NCBI GenBank assembly: GCA_965200045.1
Contig: OZ241330.1
Span: 62,001-126,000, forward strand
Length of the DNA stretch: 64,000 nucleotides
DNA from: Bin25 sp026709415
GTDB lineage: Bacteria > Bacteroidota > Bacteroidia > Flavobacteriales > Flavobacteriaceae
Direction of reading: 5' to 3'
Made by a program: the position numbers and the translations under genes. Within the stretch, counting starts at the first letter, position 1; each line of letters starts with the position of its first letter. Under the pieces are notes generated by a model, which worked only from the letters and a program-made list of their open reading frames with translations, did not search any database and was not told where the DNA came from. Of this stretch, positions 37,814-46,988 are shown in pieces.

Positions 37814-38203
37814 ATGAAGCCTTTTTTGACAGTATATATTGGATTGTTTGTGTTTTTATGGTTGGTGTTGTTATCTCATAAGACATCAGCTCAAGAAGTC
37901 CAATGGACGATTAAAATGGACCCTTTGGTTGAAGAGTTAATTGAATTTAAAATCGCTCAAGATAAAGTCCTTTTTGCCGATTACCATTACACCATTCAAA
38001 TCGGTTTCGGGACCCTTAAAGATATGAATGATCTAAAAGAGGAATTTGAAACTCAATTCCCTCAAATGGATGTTCGATTAAAATTTGAAACCCCCAACTA
38101 TAAACTACATGTGGGGAAAAGTAGAAATCCGGTTTTAATCCATGCCTTACTCAACGAAGTCAAAGTGCATTATCCGAACGCCTTCGTACTCCAAAACACC
38201 TAA
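37814..38203 (+). CDS. secreted SPOR-like domain protein
   Basis: A 129 aa protein from ATG 37814, chosen because the promoter box lies over the longer frame beginning at 37793. A signal peptide (MKPFLTVYIGLFVFLWLVLL to TSAQ) is followed by a linker and one SPOR-like domain: HYTIQIGFGTLKDMNDLKEE, then YKLHVGKSRNPVLIHALL, then YPNAFVLQ. SPOR domains bind denuded peptidoglycan glycans at division sites; a short periplasmic protein with only this domain may also serve another role. It converges with infB, 46 bases apart. Confidence 0.78.
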   Translation: MKPFLTVYIGLFVFLWLVLLSHKTSAQEVQWTIKMDPLVEELIEFKIAQDKVLFADYHYTIQIGFGTLKDMNDLKEEFETQFPQMDVRLKFETPNYKLHVGKSRNPVLIHALLNEVKVHYPNAFVLQNT

Positions 38204-38249
38204 TGCATGATTGGAAGGATTGAGATTCAGATGAATTGACCAATACCAA

Positions 38250-40919
38250 TTAGTGGTAAGTGGGAGAAGAGATTTTCTTTCGAACCTGTTTCTTTAAAAA
38301 CCCTTCAATTTGATCTCCTAAAGCAATATCATTGAAGTTCTTGATTTGAATCCCACAATCATAACCTTTTGAAACTTCTTTAACATCGTCTTTAAAACGT
38401 TTGAGCGAAGCCATTTCTCCAGTAAAGATGACAAGACCATCTCTAAGAACGCGAACAAAGCTATTCTTGACCATTTTACCATCGGTCACCATACAACCGG
38501 CAATGGTTCCCAATCGCGAAATTTTATAAGTTTCTCTGATTTCAGCCACTCCTGTTACTTGTTCCTTTAATTCTGGGGAAAGCATGCCTTCCATCGCATC
38601 TCGAATGTCATCAATGGCATCATAAATAATAGAATACGTTCTAATATCGATTTTTTCTTTTTCAGCTAATGTTCTCACATTGCCCGTCGGTCTTACATTA
38701 AATCCGATGACAATAGCATCCGAAGCTGATGCCAATTGGATGTCTGATTCGGTGATAGCGCCAACCCCTTTATGAATAATTTTAAGTTCAATCTCTTCTG
38801 TTGATAGTTGTTCAATAGAATCGGCTAATGCTTCCACTGAACCATCCACATCTCCTTTCAGGACAATATTGACCAATTGAAAGTTTTCTAGTTGCAGTCG
38901 ACGACCAATTTCATCTAATGTTAGTTGTTTTTGGGTTTTTAGGGTTTGTTCTCTATCGAGTTGTTTTCGTCCACTAGCGATTAATTTGGCTTCTTTTTCA
39001 TCTTCCAATACAATGAATGTGCTTCCGGTTTGGGGTGCGCTATCTAGCCCTAGAATAGACACGGCAGTCGAAGGACCTGCTTGTTTTAATCTTTTGCCTC
39101 TTTCATCCATAAGCGCCCTAGTTTTCCCACTAACACTTCCCACCAAGATATAATCGCCTACTTTCAATGTTCCATTTTTAATTAAAACGGTGGTAACATA
39201 ACCCCTTCCCTTATCTAAATTAGCTTCTAAAACAACCCCTTCAGCATGTCTGTTGGGATTGGCTTTTAATTCAGATATTTCAGCTTGTAGCAATACTTTT
39301 TCTAATAATTCATCGATCCCAGTTCCGTTGGTTGCTGATATTTCTTGAGATTGATATTTCCCACCCAAATCTTCAACCAATAAATTTCTTTGAGAGAGAG
39401 AAATCTTGACTTTTTCTGGATTAGCTGTTGGTTTATCGATTTTATTGATGGCAAAAATCATTGGGATATCAGCCGCTTGCGCATGGTTGATTGCTTCAAT
39501 CGTTTGGGGTTTGATATCATCATCAGCTGCAATTACAATAATGGCCATATCGGTTACTTGGGCCCCTCTAGCTCGCATGGCGGTAAAGGCTTGATGTCCA
39601 GGCGTATCGATAAACGTTATTTTTTTTCCATTAGGTAATTCGACCCCAGAAGCACCGATGTGTTGCGTAATGCTTCCAGCTTCACCGGCAACGATATTTG
39701 ATTTTGAAATATAATCCAGTAACGAGGTTTTTCCGTGGTCAACATGCCCCATGACCGTAACGACCGGTGGACGATTAACCAAATCAGCATCTTTGTCTTT
39801 TTTATCAACTAGTGATGATTCTCTTTCAGATTTTTCAAATTCCAGTTCAATATCATATTCCAAGGCAATAAACTCTAGTTCTTCTGGAGTCAATCGCTGG
39901 TTCATGGTAGCCATAATACCATTATTCATTGCCTTGGCAATGACATCCGTAGGGGTTGTTCCTAAAATGGAAGCAAACTGACTGACAGTGACATATTCTG
40001 TGACTTTGACAATTTTTCTTGCTTCTTTTTCTTTTTCATGGAGCTCTTCCTGAACTTTTCTTTCTTCAGCTCTTTTTTTGGCTCTATGTTTAGCCCCTAG
40101 ACCTTTTTGCGAAGCCGTTAATTTTTCAAGCGTTTCACTGATTTTTTTGGAAATATCTTCTTCTGAAATTTCTTCTTCAATGGGTTGGATAGAGGAAACC
40201 TCTTTTTTCTTTTTGTCTACTTCAAGCAGATGACCTCCTGTTGATCTAGAACTAATTCTTCTTCTTTTGCGACGCGGTTTTGTGACTTTTTCATGACTGG
40301 ATTGTTTGTCTCGGATTTCTTGAACTTCTTTTTCTTTAGCCTTGATATTCTCCAAATCAACGACTCTTCCAGTATCGGTAATTCCAGGTTTGGGTTTTTT
40401 CGGGGACTGGTCAACCTGGGGTTTGGATGGACTATCCGATGGTTTGGGTTGGTCCGGTTTTTTTTCTTCAACCTTTGGTTTGGACTTTTGGGGTTCTAAA
40501 TCTTTAAATCCAACGATTTCCGGCGATTTTAAGGCTTCCCGACCAAGAGGTTTTTGAGGTTTGCTTGATGTTTTATCCTTCTTTGTTGGGGGCGGTTGCT
40601 TTTCTTGGGAGGGGAGATCTTGAACTATCGTGGAGGGGTTAACGACAGAGGGGGTGCTATGATCTTGTTCGACCCCAAATATTTGTTCTCTTTCTTTTAG
40701 TTTCTCACGATAGATTTCATCTGTTTTGGCTCTGCGTTCTTTATCATCAGCAAATTCTTGGAGTAATAATTCATATACGGCTTGATCAATTTTAGAATTT
40801 ATGGATAAATTGTCCATGGGATTTTGGCTTTTTTCCAAAAATTCCACAGCCGTTTGAAAAGAAATATTTAACTCCCTTAGAACTCTATTAATCCGATACT
40901 TCCTTGCTGTAACAGTCAT
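38250..40919 (-). CDS. infB: translation initiation factor IF-2
   Basis: An 889 aa GTPase. The N-terminal third is low-complexity and rich in Lys, Pro, Ser and Glu, then the conserved IF2 N-terminal and G domains: GHVDHGKTSLLDYI (G1), DTPGHQAFTAMRARGAQVTD (G3) and NKIDKPTANPEKV (G4). Domains II-IV follow, with the C2 domain near FTGEMASLKRFKDDVKEV. It places initiator fMet-tRNA on the 30S subunit. It lies 68 bases behind nusA, in the classic rimP-nusA-infB operon. Confidence 0.96.
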   Translation of the reverse strand: MTVTARKYRINRVLRELNISFQTAVEFLEKSQNPMDNLSINSKIDQAVYELLLQEFADDKERRAKTDEIYREKLKEREQIFGVEQDHSTPSVVNPSTIVQDLPSQEKQPPPTKKDKTSSKPQKPLGREALKSPEIVGFKDLEPQKSKPKVEEKKPDQPKPSDSPSKPQVDQSPKKPKPGITDTGRVVDLENIKAKEKEVQEIRDKQSSHEKVTKPRRKRRRISSRSTGGHLLEVDKKKKEVSSIQPIEEEISEEDISKKISETLEKLTASQKGLGAKHRAKKRAEERKVQEELHEKEKEARKIVKVTEYVTVSQFASILGTTPTDVIAKAMNNGIMATMNQRLTPEELEFIALEYDIELEFEKSERESSLVDKKDKDADLVNRPPVVTVMGHVDHGKTSLLDYISKSNIVAGEAGSITQHIGASGVELPNGKKITFIDTPGHQAFTAMRARGAQVTDMAIIVIAADDDIKPQTIEAINHAQAADIPMIFAINKIDKPTANPEKVKISLSQRNLLVEDLGGKYQSQEISATNGTGIDELLEKVLLQAEISELKANPNRHAEGVVLEANLDKGRGYVTTVLIKNGTLKVGDYILVGSVSGKTRALMDERGKRLKQAGPSTAVSILGLDSAPQTGSTFIVLEDEKEAKLIASGRKQLDREQTLKTQKQLTLDEIGRRLQLENFQLVNIVLKGDVDGSVEALADSIEQLSTEEIELKIIHKGVGAITESDIQLASASDAIVIGFNVRPTGNVRTLAEKEKIDIRTYSIIYDAIDDIRDAMEGMLSPELKEQVTGVAEIRETYKISRLGTIAGCMVTDGKMVKNSFVRVLRDGLVIFTGEMASLKRFKDDVKEVSKGYDCGIQIKNFNDIALGDQIEGFLKKQVRKKISSPTYH

Positions 40920-40987
40920 TTATGTTTGGTTGAATCTACTTTTCAAATTCTTGTCTAAAGAGGCAATTCCATGGTTTAATCACTTCT

Positions 40988-42217
40988 TTATTTTTCTAAT
41001 TCTTCTTTTAAGATTTGTAGTACTTCGGTCACTGTTTCATCCTCTAAATCGGTTCTTTGACATAATTCTTCAAAGCTCAATTCCATGACACTTCGAGCAG
41101 TATCTAGACCCACTTTTCGGAATTCATCAATGACCCATTCATCGATTTCATCTGAAAATTCATTGAGCATGACATCTTCTTCTACACCATCTCGGTATAC
41201 TTCAATTTCATAGCCTGTCAGCTGCCCTGCTAATTTGATATTGGCACCTCTTTTTCCAATGGCTTTCGAAACTTCTTGAGCATCTAAAATCACTTCAACT
41301 GTTTTGGTTTCTTCATCGATTTTAAGTTGATTGATTTTCGCTGGATTGAGTGCCCGCGTAATGTATAAATGTAAATTATTAGTGAAGTTGATGACATCAA
41401 TGTTTTCATTACATAACTCACGAACAATCCCATGAATTCTAGATCCCTTCATTCCAACACAAGCGCCGACAGGATCGATACGATCATCATAGGTTTCAAC
41501 GGCGACTTTGGCTTTTTCTCCTGGAATCCGAACGGCTTTACGAATTGAAATCAAGCCATCCAATACTTCGGGGATTTCCAATTCAAAGAGCTTGATTAAA
41601 AATTTAGGAGACGTTCTCGATAAAATAATTCGTGGCTTATTTGTTCTTAGTTCAACGCTTTCGATAACCCCCCGAACTTCATCTCCTTTTCGAAAATATT
41701 CTTTAGGAATTTGTTTATCTCGAGGTAGGATCAATTCATTGCCGTCATCGATTAAAATAATTTCTCTTTGTCTAATGTGATGCACTTCCGCACTATAGAT
41801 TTCACCAATTAAATCATGAAACTTTTTATAAGCATTGGTATTGTCATGTTCCAAAACTTTTGTTTTGAGACTTTGACCTATAAAATGAACGACTCGCCGC
41901 CCCAAATCATCGAGTCCGATTTCTTGGGAAACCTCTTCTCCTATTTCATAGTCTGATTCGATTTTTTGGGCCTCAGATAATCCGATTTGAAGCGATGAAT
42001 CTTCAATTTGATCATCCGGAACAATGATTCTGTTTCTAATGATTTCGATGTCTCCTTTGGCCACATTGATAATCAAATCAAAGTTCTCATCCGTTCCATA
42101 TTTACGCACCAAAGCACTTCTAAAAACATCTTCTAGAATAGCGACTAAAGTTTCTCGATCGATTTGTTTTTCGTCTTTAAAGTCTACTATAGACTCAATC
42201 AATGCTGTTGTATCCAT
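40988..42217 (-). CDS. nusA: transcription termination/antitermination factor NusA
   Basis: A 409 aa protein with the NusA N-terminal domain, an S1 domain (residues of about 130-200, SAEVHHIRQREIILIDDG to KGDEVRGVIESVE) and two KH domains (VGACVGMKGSRIHGIVREL and SKAIGKRGANIKLAGQLTGY). It binds RNA polymerase and controls pausing, termination and antitermination. It is short at the C-terminus, lacking acidic repeats as usual outside Proteobacteria. It starts 21 bases after rimP. Confidence 0.95.
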   Translation of the reverse strand: MDTTALIESIVDFKDEKQIDRETLVAILEDVFRSALVRKYGTDENFDLIINVAKGDIEIIRNRIIVPDDQIEDSSLQIGLSEAQKIESDYEIGEEVSQEIGLDDLGRRVVHFIGQSLKTKVLEHDNTNAYKKFHDLIGEIYSAEVHHIRQREIILIDDGNELILPRDKQIPKEYFRKGDEVRGVIESVELRTNKPRIILSRTSPKFLIKLFELEIPEVLDGLISIRKAVRIPGEKAKVAVETYDDRIDPVGACVGMKGSRIHGIVRELCNENIDVINFTNNLHLYITRALNPAKINQLKIDEETKTVEVILDAQEVSKAIGKRGANIKLAGQLTGYEIEVYRDGVEEDVMLNEFSDEIDEWVIDEFRKVGLDTARSVMELSFEELCQRTDLEDETVTEVLQILKEELEK

Positions 42218-42238
42218 GATTTATATCAATACTAAATA

Positions 42239-42709
42239 TTATACGACTTCTTTGGCTTTAAAAATTTGATCATATTCAACACATTGCTGATGAACCACTG
42301 TTCTTTTTCCTTTTCCTATTTCCTTTTTTTCTCTGGTTTTCCATAAGAGTTCAATATGATCATCATCAACCCGATTTAACCTTCCTTTGACGGTTTGATT
42401 ATCATGGGTTGTCACCGACAATTTCCTACCAATTCGTTTAAAATACTGTCGTTTCAACGTTAAAGGAGTGCCAATACCAACCGAGGTCACTTCAATAGAA
42501 TAATTCAATGAACTCTCAACCTGTTGCATCTGCAGTTCCAATCGTTTGTGTATTCTGATACATTCTGAGAGGGATAGTTTGTTATCCGAGTCCAGGACTA
42601 AACGGATATTACCGTCTTGACTAATGTTTGTTTCGACTGCATACAAATCTCGTTCAGGTTTTAATATTTTTTCCACAATCTGTTTTATGTGATGTATTAA
42701 ATCCATCAT
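42239..42709 (-). CDS. rimP: ribosome maturation factor RimP
   Basis: About 156 aa from ATG 42709 (a second ATG at 42706). The frame is open further to 42781, but a -7 box at 42742-42749 lies between, so the short form is chosen. The N-terminal domain is visible as LYAVETNISQDGNIRLVLDSD and LSLSECIRIHKRLE, the C-terminal SH3-like part as GRKLSVTTHDNQTVKGRLNRVDD. It assists 30S assembly. First gene of the rimP-nusA-infB operon, diverging from the VWA gene. Confidence 0.9.
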   Translation of the reverse strand: MMDLIHHIKQIVEKILKPERDLYAVETNISQDGNIRLVLDSDNKLSLSECIRIHKRLELQMQQVESSLNYSIEVTSVGIGTPLTLKRQYFKRIGRKLSVTTHDNQTVKGRLNRVDDDHIELLWKTREKKEIGKGKRTVVHQQCVEYDQIFKAKEVV

Positions 42710-42741
42710 ACAGGACGGACTTTGGTAGTGAAAATGCGATA

Positions 42742-42749
42742 CAAATATA
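42742..42749 (-). promoter_or_regulatory. -7 box TATATTTG for rimP-nusA-infB
   Basis: TATATTTG on the minus strand, 33 bases before the rimP ATG, matches TAnnTTTG and implies a leader of about 25 bases. No TTG at the optimal spacing. Confidence 0.5.
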
Positions 42750-42840
42750 ATCCAATAGAAAATAACATATCTTTCAATCACAACATGATATACTTGGATG
42801 AGTGGGTCATTTTTTGCCCGTATGAAAAGTGATCGATTTT

Positions 42841-42848
42841 TATTTTTG
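42841..42848 (+). promoter_or_regulatory. -7 box TATTTTTG at the VWA gene start
   Basis: TATTTTTG ends two bases before the first ATG of the VWA gene. If used, transcription would begin at or inside the start codons, giving a leaderless or nearly leaderless message, possibly with ATG 42854 as initiator. Chance occurrence in AT-rich DNA is a real alternative. Confidence 0.3.
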
Positions 42849-42850
42849 TT

Positions 42851-43984
42851 ATGATGTACTCCTCTGGTTTTTCAATCGAAGGTTTGGGGTTTGAAAAGAG
42901 CACACCTATTCAACAAAACCCTTTTGATAGACTTTTTGAACTATTCAAAGAATTAATTACTCATACTTCGGGAGATTTTGATGAAGCCATTGATTGGCTC
43001 AAAAAACTCGATCAAGAATATGATTTAACCGATTCAGATTATACTATTGAAGATTTTATAGGGGATCTCCTGAAAAATAATTTTATAGCCCCAGTCAAGG
43101 GTAAAGGAGATCTAATTCATGCTTTCCAAATGACTCCAAAAACTGAAAAAATTTTGAGACAACATGCATTGAATCAAATTTTTGGGAATTTAGAAAAATC
43201 CCATTCGGGAAACCATCGCACAAAATTCAAAGGGGACAGTTCAGAAGATTCAGGAGAATCTCGCCCCTATCAATTTGGCGATTCAATAGGACGAATCTTG
43301 TTAACAGAAAGTTTAAAAAATGCTCACATCAGAAGTGGCCATCCGTCTTTTGATATACGGCAAGAGGATTTGGTCGTTTCTGAAGATTTCTTTTTTACTC
43401 AGATGAGCACTGTATTGATGATTGATATTTCACACAGCATGATTCTCTATGGCGAAGACCGCATTACACCGGCTAAAAAAGTAGCCATGGCTCTCGCTGA
43501 ATTGATCAAGACCCGTTATCCCAAAGATCATCTAGAAATTTTAGTTTTCGGCAATGATGCCTGGCCCATAGAATTAAAAGATTTGCCGTATTTGAGAGTC
43601 GGTCCATACCATACCAATACGGTGGCTGGTCTTCAATTAGCCATGGAATTATTTCAAAAAAGGAAAAATACCAACAAACAAATCTTTATGATTACCGATG
43701 GCAAACCCAGTTGTTTGAAGTTAGCACAAGGACATTACTATAAAAACAGTGTCGGACTGGATGATCAAATTCTTCAAAAATGCTATCAAAAAGCTATTGA
43801 GGCCAAACGATTAAAAATTCGCATCACCACATTTATGATAGCTACAGATCCTTATTTGAGAAAGTTTATTCAACAATTTACTCAGTTAAACAAAGGAAAA
43901 GCATTTTATACCGGATTGGATCAACTCGGGAAAATGATATTCGAAGATTATGATGCCAATCGAAAAACATCTCTTGGAACATGA
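42851..43984 (+). CDS. VWA-domain protein paired with AAA+ ATPase
   Basis: A 377 aa soluble protein with two adjacent ATG starts. The first part is helical; residues of about 190-370 form a von Willebrand A domain, with the MIDAS motif MIDISHSMILYGED and ITDGKPSCLKL. VWA proteins of this kind work with a MoxR/chelatase-type AAA+ ATPase, and the next gene encodes one, overlapping by four bases (ATGA). The pair probably remodels or inserts a cofactor into an unknown client; nothing in the surroundings names it. Divergent from rimP. Confidence 0.85.
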   Translation: MMYSSGFSIEGLGFEKSTPIQQNPFDRLFELFKELITHTSGDFDEAIDWLKKLDQEYDLTDSDYTIEDFIGDLLKNNFIAPVKGKGDLIHAFQMTPKTEKILRQHALNQIFGNLEKSHSGNHRTKFKGDSSEDSGESRPYQFGDSIGRILLTESLKNAHIRSGHPSFDIRQEDLVVSEDFFFTQMSTVLMIDISHSMILYGEDRITPAKKVAMALAELIKTRYPKDHLEILVFGNDAWPIELKDLPYLRVGPYHTNTVAGLQLAMELFQKRKNTNKQIFMITDGKPSCLKLAQGHYYKNSVGLDDQILQKCYQKAIEAKRLKIRITTFMIATDPYLRKFIQQFTQLNKGKAFYTGLDQLGKMIFEDYDANRKTSLGT

Positions 43985-45444
43985 CCAAACCAACGATTAA
44001 AACTTTAAAAGAACTTCAAGAAAGTTCTTATCAACCAAAATCCATTCAGCAGGAACTCGCTGAAAATCTCAAAAAGAAAATCCTCAACGGACAAAATGCT
44101 TTTGAAGGGATTCATGGGTATGACCACACGGTGATTCCTAATTTAGAACGGGCTATCCTTTCAGGGCACAATATCAACTTGATGGGTCTTCGAGGGCAAG
44201 CCAAAACACGTCTGGCAAGGGGGATGACAAATTTATTGGATGAATGGATACCCATCATCAAGGGATCGGAATTGAATGATGATCCACTGAATCCCATCAC
44301 CTTAGAAGGAAAAAGTATCATTGACTATGAAAAAGATCGAACACCCATCAATTGGCTGCATCGTTCGGAACGATTTTTTGAAAAATTAGCCACTCCAGAT
44401 GTCACCGTAGCTGATTTGATTGGAGATATCGACCCTATCAAAGCTTCTCAATTAAAATTGACTTACGCAGACCAACGGGTGATTCATTTTGGTATGATTC
44501 CTCGGGCTCATCGATGCATTTTTGCTTTAAACGAACTGCCTGATTTACAAGCTAGAATACAAGTATCTCTATTTTCAATCCTTCAAGAAAAAGAAATCCA
44601 AATTCGAGGTTTCAAAATACGATTACCCTTGAATGTCCTTTTTGTTTTTACAGCTAATCCTGAAGATTATACCAATCGAGGGAGCATCGTAACACCACTA
44701 AAAGACCGCATTGGTTCACAAATTTTAACGCATTACCCAAGAAGTATCGATATCGCTAAAACCATCACGCTTCAAGAAGCTCAAGTACAAAACATCACAA
44801 CCGATAAGATTACAGTTCCAGAACTTGCCATGGATTTATTAGAACAAATTTCATTTGAAGCTCGAAACAGTGAATATGTCGATAATCGAAGTGGTGTCAG
44901 TGCTCGATTAAGCATTTCAGCCTATGAAAATCTCACTTCCAATGCCCAAAGAAGATTGCTCAGAACCAAACAAAAAACGACACAAATTAGAATTAGTGAC
45001 TTTTTGGGGACTATTTCTGCCATCAATGGCAAAATTGAATTGACCTATGAAGGCGAACAATTAGGACCGGAAAAAGTGGCTTTTGAATTGATTAATCAAT
45101 CCATCAAAACTCTATTGCCGAAACATTTTCCACCGATTAAAAAGTTAACAAAGACAGAAGAAAAAGATCCCTATGATTTTCTAATCCAATGGTTTATGGA
45201 AGACCATCAAATCGAATTGACCGATCAAATGACCGACACCAAAAGAAAAAAAATCATCAGCAGTGTTCCTGGACTTGAGGAATTCGTATTGAGTAAATCC
45301 AAAAAATTGGATTCAAAAGATGTTTTATTCCATGCTGAATTTCTCTTGTGGGGCATCAGCGCTCATAAAAAAATCAGCCGATACCAGATCAGTGGCGGAT
45401 ATCGTTTCAAAGATTCTATTGGTAGTTATATCAACCGTCTCTGA
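43981..45444 (+). CDS. AAA+ ATPase of the MoxR/magnesium-chelatase type
   Basis: A 487 aa protein. The Walker A loop is GLRGQAKTRLARGM, a GQAKT variant used in this family; Walker B is found near IFALNELPDLQARIQ; sensor 1 in VLFVFTANPEDYTNRG. The C-terminal lid is rich in charged residues. It is expected to act with the VWA protein encoded just before it, with ATG overlapping that gene's TGA. The client is unknown. The gene ends about 150 bases before the interrupted HEPN gene, which may or may not be co-transcribed. Confidence 0.87.
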   Translation: MTKPTIKTLKELQESSYQPKSIQQELAENLKKKILNGQNAFEGIHGYDHTVIPNLERAILSGHNINLMGLRGQAKTRLARGMTNLLDEWIPIIKGSELNDDPLNPITLEGKSIIDYEKDRTPINWLHRSERFFEKLATPDVTVADLIGDIDPIKASQLKLTYADQRVIHFGMIPRAHRCIFALNELPDLQARIQVSLFSILQEKEIQIRGFKIRLPLNVLFVFTANPEDYTNRGSIVTPLKDRIGSQILTHYPRSIDIAKTITLQEAQVQNITTDKITVPELAMDLLEQISFEARNSEYVDNRSGVSARLSISAYENLTSNAQRRLLRTKQKTTQIRISDFLGTISAINGKIELTYEGEQLGPEKVAFELINQSIKTLLPKHFPPIKKLTKTEEKDPYDFLIQWFMEDHQIELTDQMTDTKRKKIISSVPGLEEFVLSKSKKLDSKDVLFHAEFLLWGISAHKKISRYQISGGYRFKDSIGSYINRL

Positions 45445-45595
45445 TTGAAGACTTACTTAGTTTATTTTTCAATCCCCATTTTGTTGTCGGTAGTTGTATA
45501 AAAAAACTCAAACTGAACCATATCAATTTCGCTTGCATACAGTTTAAATTCAGCTTATTTAGTGGTCTAAAAATTAGTGAACCTCATAATAAGCC
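45445..45595. other. spacer before the interrupted HEPN gene
   Basis: AT-rich, no ORF or RNA gene visible and no clear -7 box. A promoter for the following gene cannot be named. Confidence 0.3.
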
Positions 45596-46957
45596 ATGAG
45601 AAAAACCAATTTTATTATCGATCGTAAATCTTTGAAATTCAAAGAACTTGTTAATGAGCGAATCATTATTCATAAAGGTGATGAGGCTCTTTTAAATTCG
45701 AAGACAACCCATTTTCATGTTTTAAATTTTGAAATTTATATGAATTGGAACACTATTCCGTATTTTGAATTAAGCGGCACATGTTCAAATCAAATTCCTA
45801 TTGAACACATCTTGATGAGTACTGAGTTTTATGTTATTATCGATAACCTATACTTTTCTAATGGAAGGATCATCGAATTCTCAGATTCAATAAAAGTGAT
45901 GTTAAATTTTCCAATGCAGAACATTGAGTTAATTAAGGAAATTGAGTTTTCAATTGTTAACTTTTCAGTTTGTAATTCATCAAAAAAACCCGGTTTTAAG
46001 TTTAAATTTTTATCACAAAAGAATGGAGAAAATGAATGCGTAGAGGTCTCTTTAAGTGACAGAGAATGTCTGCCTTCAATTATTAAAACCCTCGAAAGAA
46101 AAGGTGGCTAATGCATAACGCATCATGTCCGTATAAAGTTTGCAAACGGCAGATCTATTAAAGAAGTTGAAATTATTTTAGACCGTTTGATTTTGTCTTT
46201 AAGATTTCTAAACGGTCAGGATTTAGGGTTTGCTTTATTGAACTTTTTCAACGATAAAAATGAAATAATCAACTGGCACCCAACCTATGGAAACATTAAA
46301 TCGTATAAATCTTGTCATAAGGTTTTACTCTCTTCTGATATATATAACTCTAAAAGATTATCTATTTTAGAAAAAATGCTCAATTTTTTCGTCAAAACAG
46401 ATGATTTTCAAGCTTATATTGATTTAATTTATTGGTATTGTATGGCTAATATCAATAGCGGTTATACCTCTGGAAGTCTTGTTTTGGCTCAAGCTGGAGT
46501 TGAATTGATTTGGAATTTTTGCAAAAAAGATAAGCTTTACGGAATTAAGTGTGAAAAGGTGAAAGAGGAGAACAAAGAGAGAAAGAAATATACAGGGGAA
46601 AAAATAGGAGAGCTAATGAAAGCTCTTTCAATTCCTAATAATATCACAAAAAACACACCTCATTTGAAAGAGTATTCAGAAAATTATAACAAGATTCATG
46701 GAGAATCAAAAATAGAAACCCTTTCGCATGCAGTAGCATCCTTGAGAAACAATCTAGTACACTCTGATGAAAAAAAGAGAGAAGTCAACATCCCCCAATA
46801 CTCTCACTTTGAAGCTAGAGAGAGTTTATTATTAATCATTGAAAAATTCCTATTGAATAGGTTCGAATTTGATGGATTGTACAATAAGAGACATATCAAG
46901 GTAAAGCCAATAATTTGGAAAATAACTGAGAAATTCTTCATAAAAAGTGTTTTTTGA
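45596..46957 (+). pseudogene. HEPN-domain protein gene (ApeA-like layout) interrupted by one in-frame TAA
   Basis: The frame from ATG 45596 runs 171 codons to TAA 46109-46111 and then stays open in the same frame to 46957. After the stop it reads CITHHVRIKFANGRSIKEVE and on into SLRFLNGQDLGFALLNFF, a segment that clearly belongs to one conserved family (usually GGY-ITH...SF..A...L..FLSF..G...G). Codon 172 would then be Tyr (TAT/TAC) mutated to TAA. The C-terminal half holds the HEPN ribonuclease motif RNNLVH (R384-H389, numbering through the stop). N-terminal beta-rich part plus C-terminal HEPN is the layout of ApeA-type phage-defence proteins. Two separate genes, the second from TTG 46187, are less likely. 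Confidence 0.7.
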
Positions 46958-46988
46958 TATGAAGGATAAATTGATATAATAATTGGAA

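Noticed and set aside
38244..38258. TACCA-ATTAG-TGGTA hairpin as terminator between the SPOR gene and infB
   Set aside because: Stem of five pairs with no T-run; too weak.
40217..40557. ORFs in the other frames over the infB 5' part
   Set aside because: They arise from the low-complexity Lys/Pro/Ser coding region of IF-2.
42710..42781. N-terminal extension of RimP
   Set aside because: It lies over and upstream of the probable -7 box, and RimP normally starts at the MDLIHH-type position.
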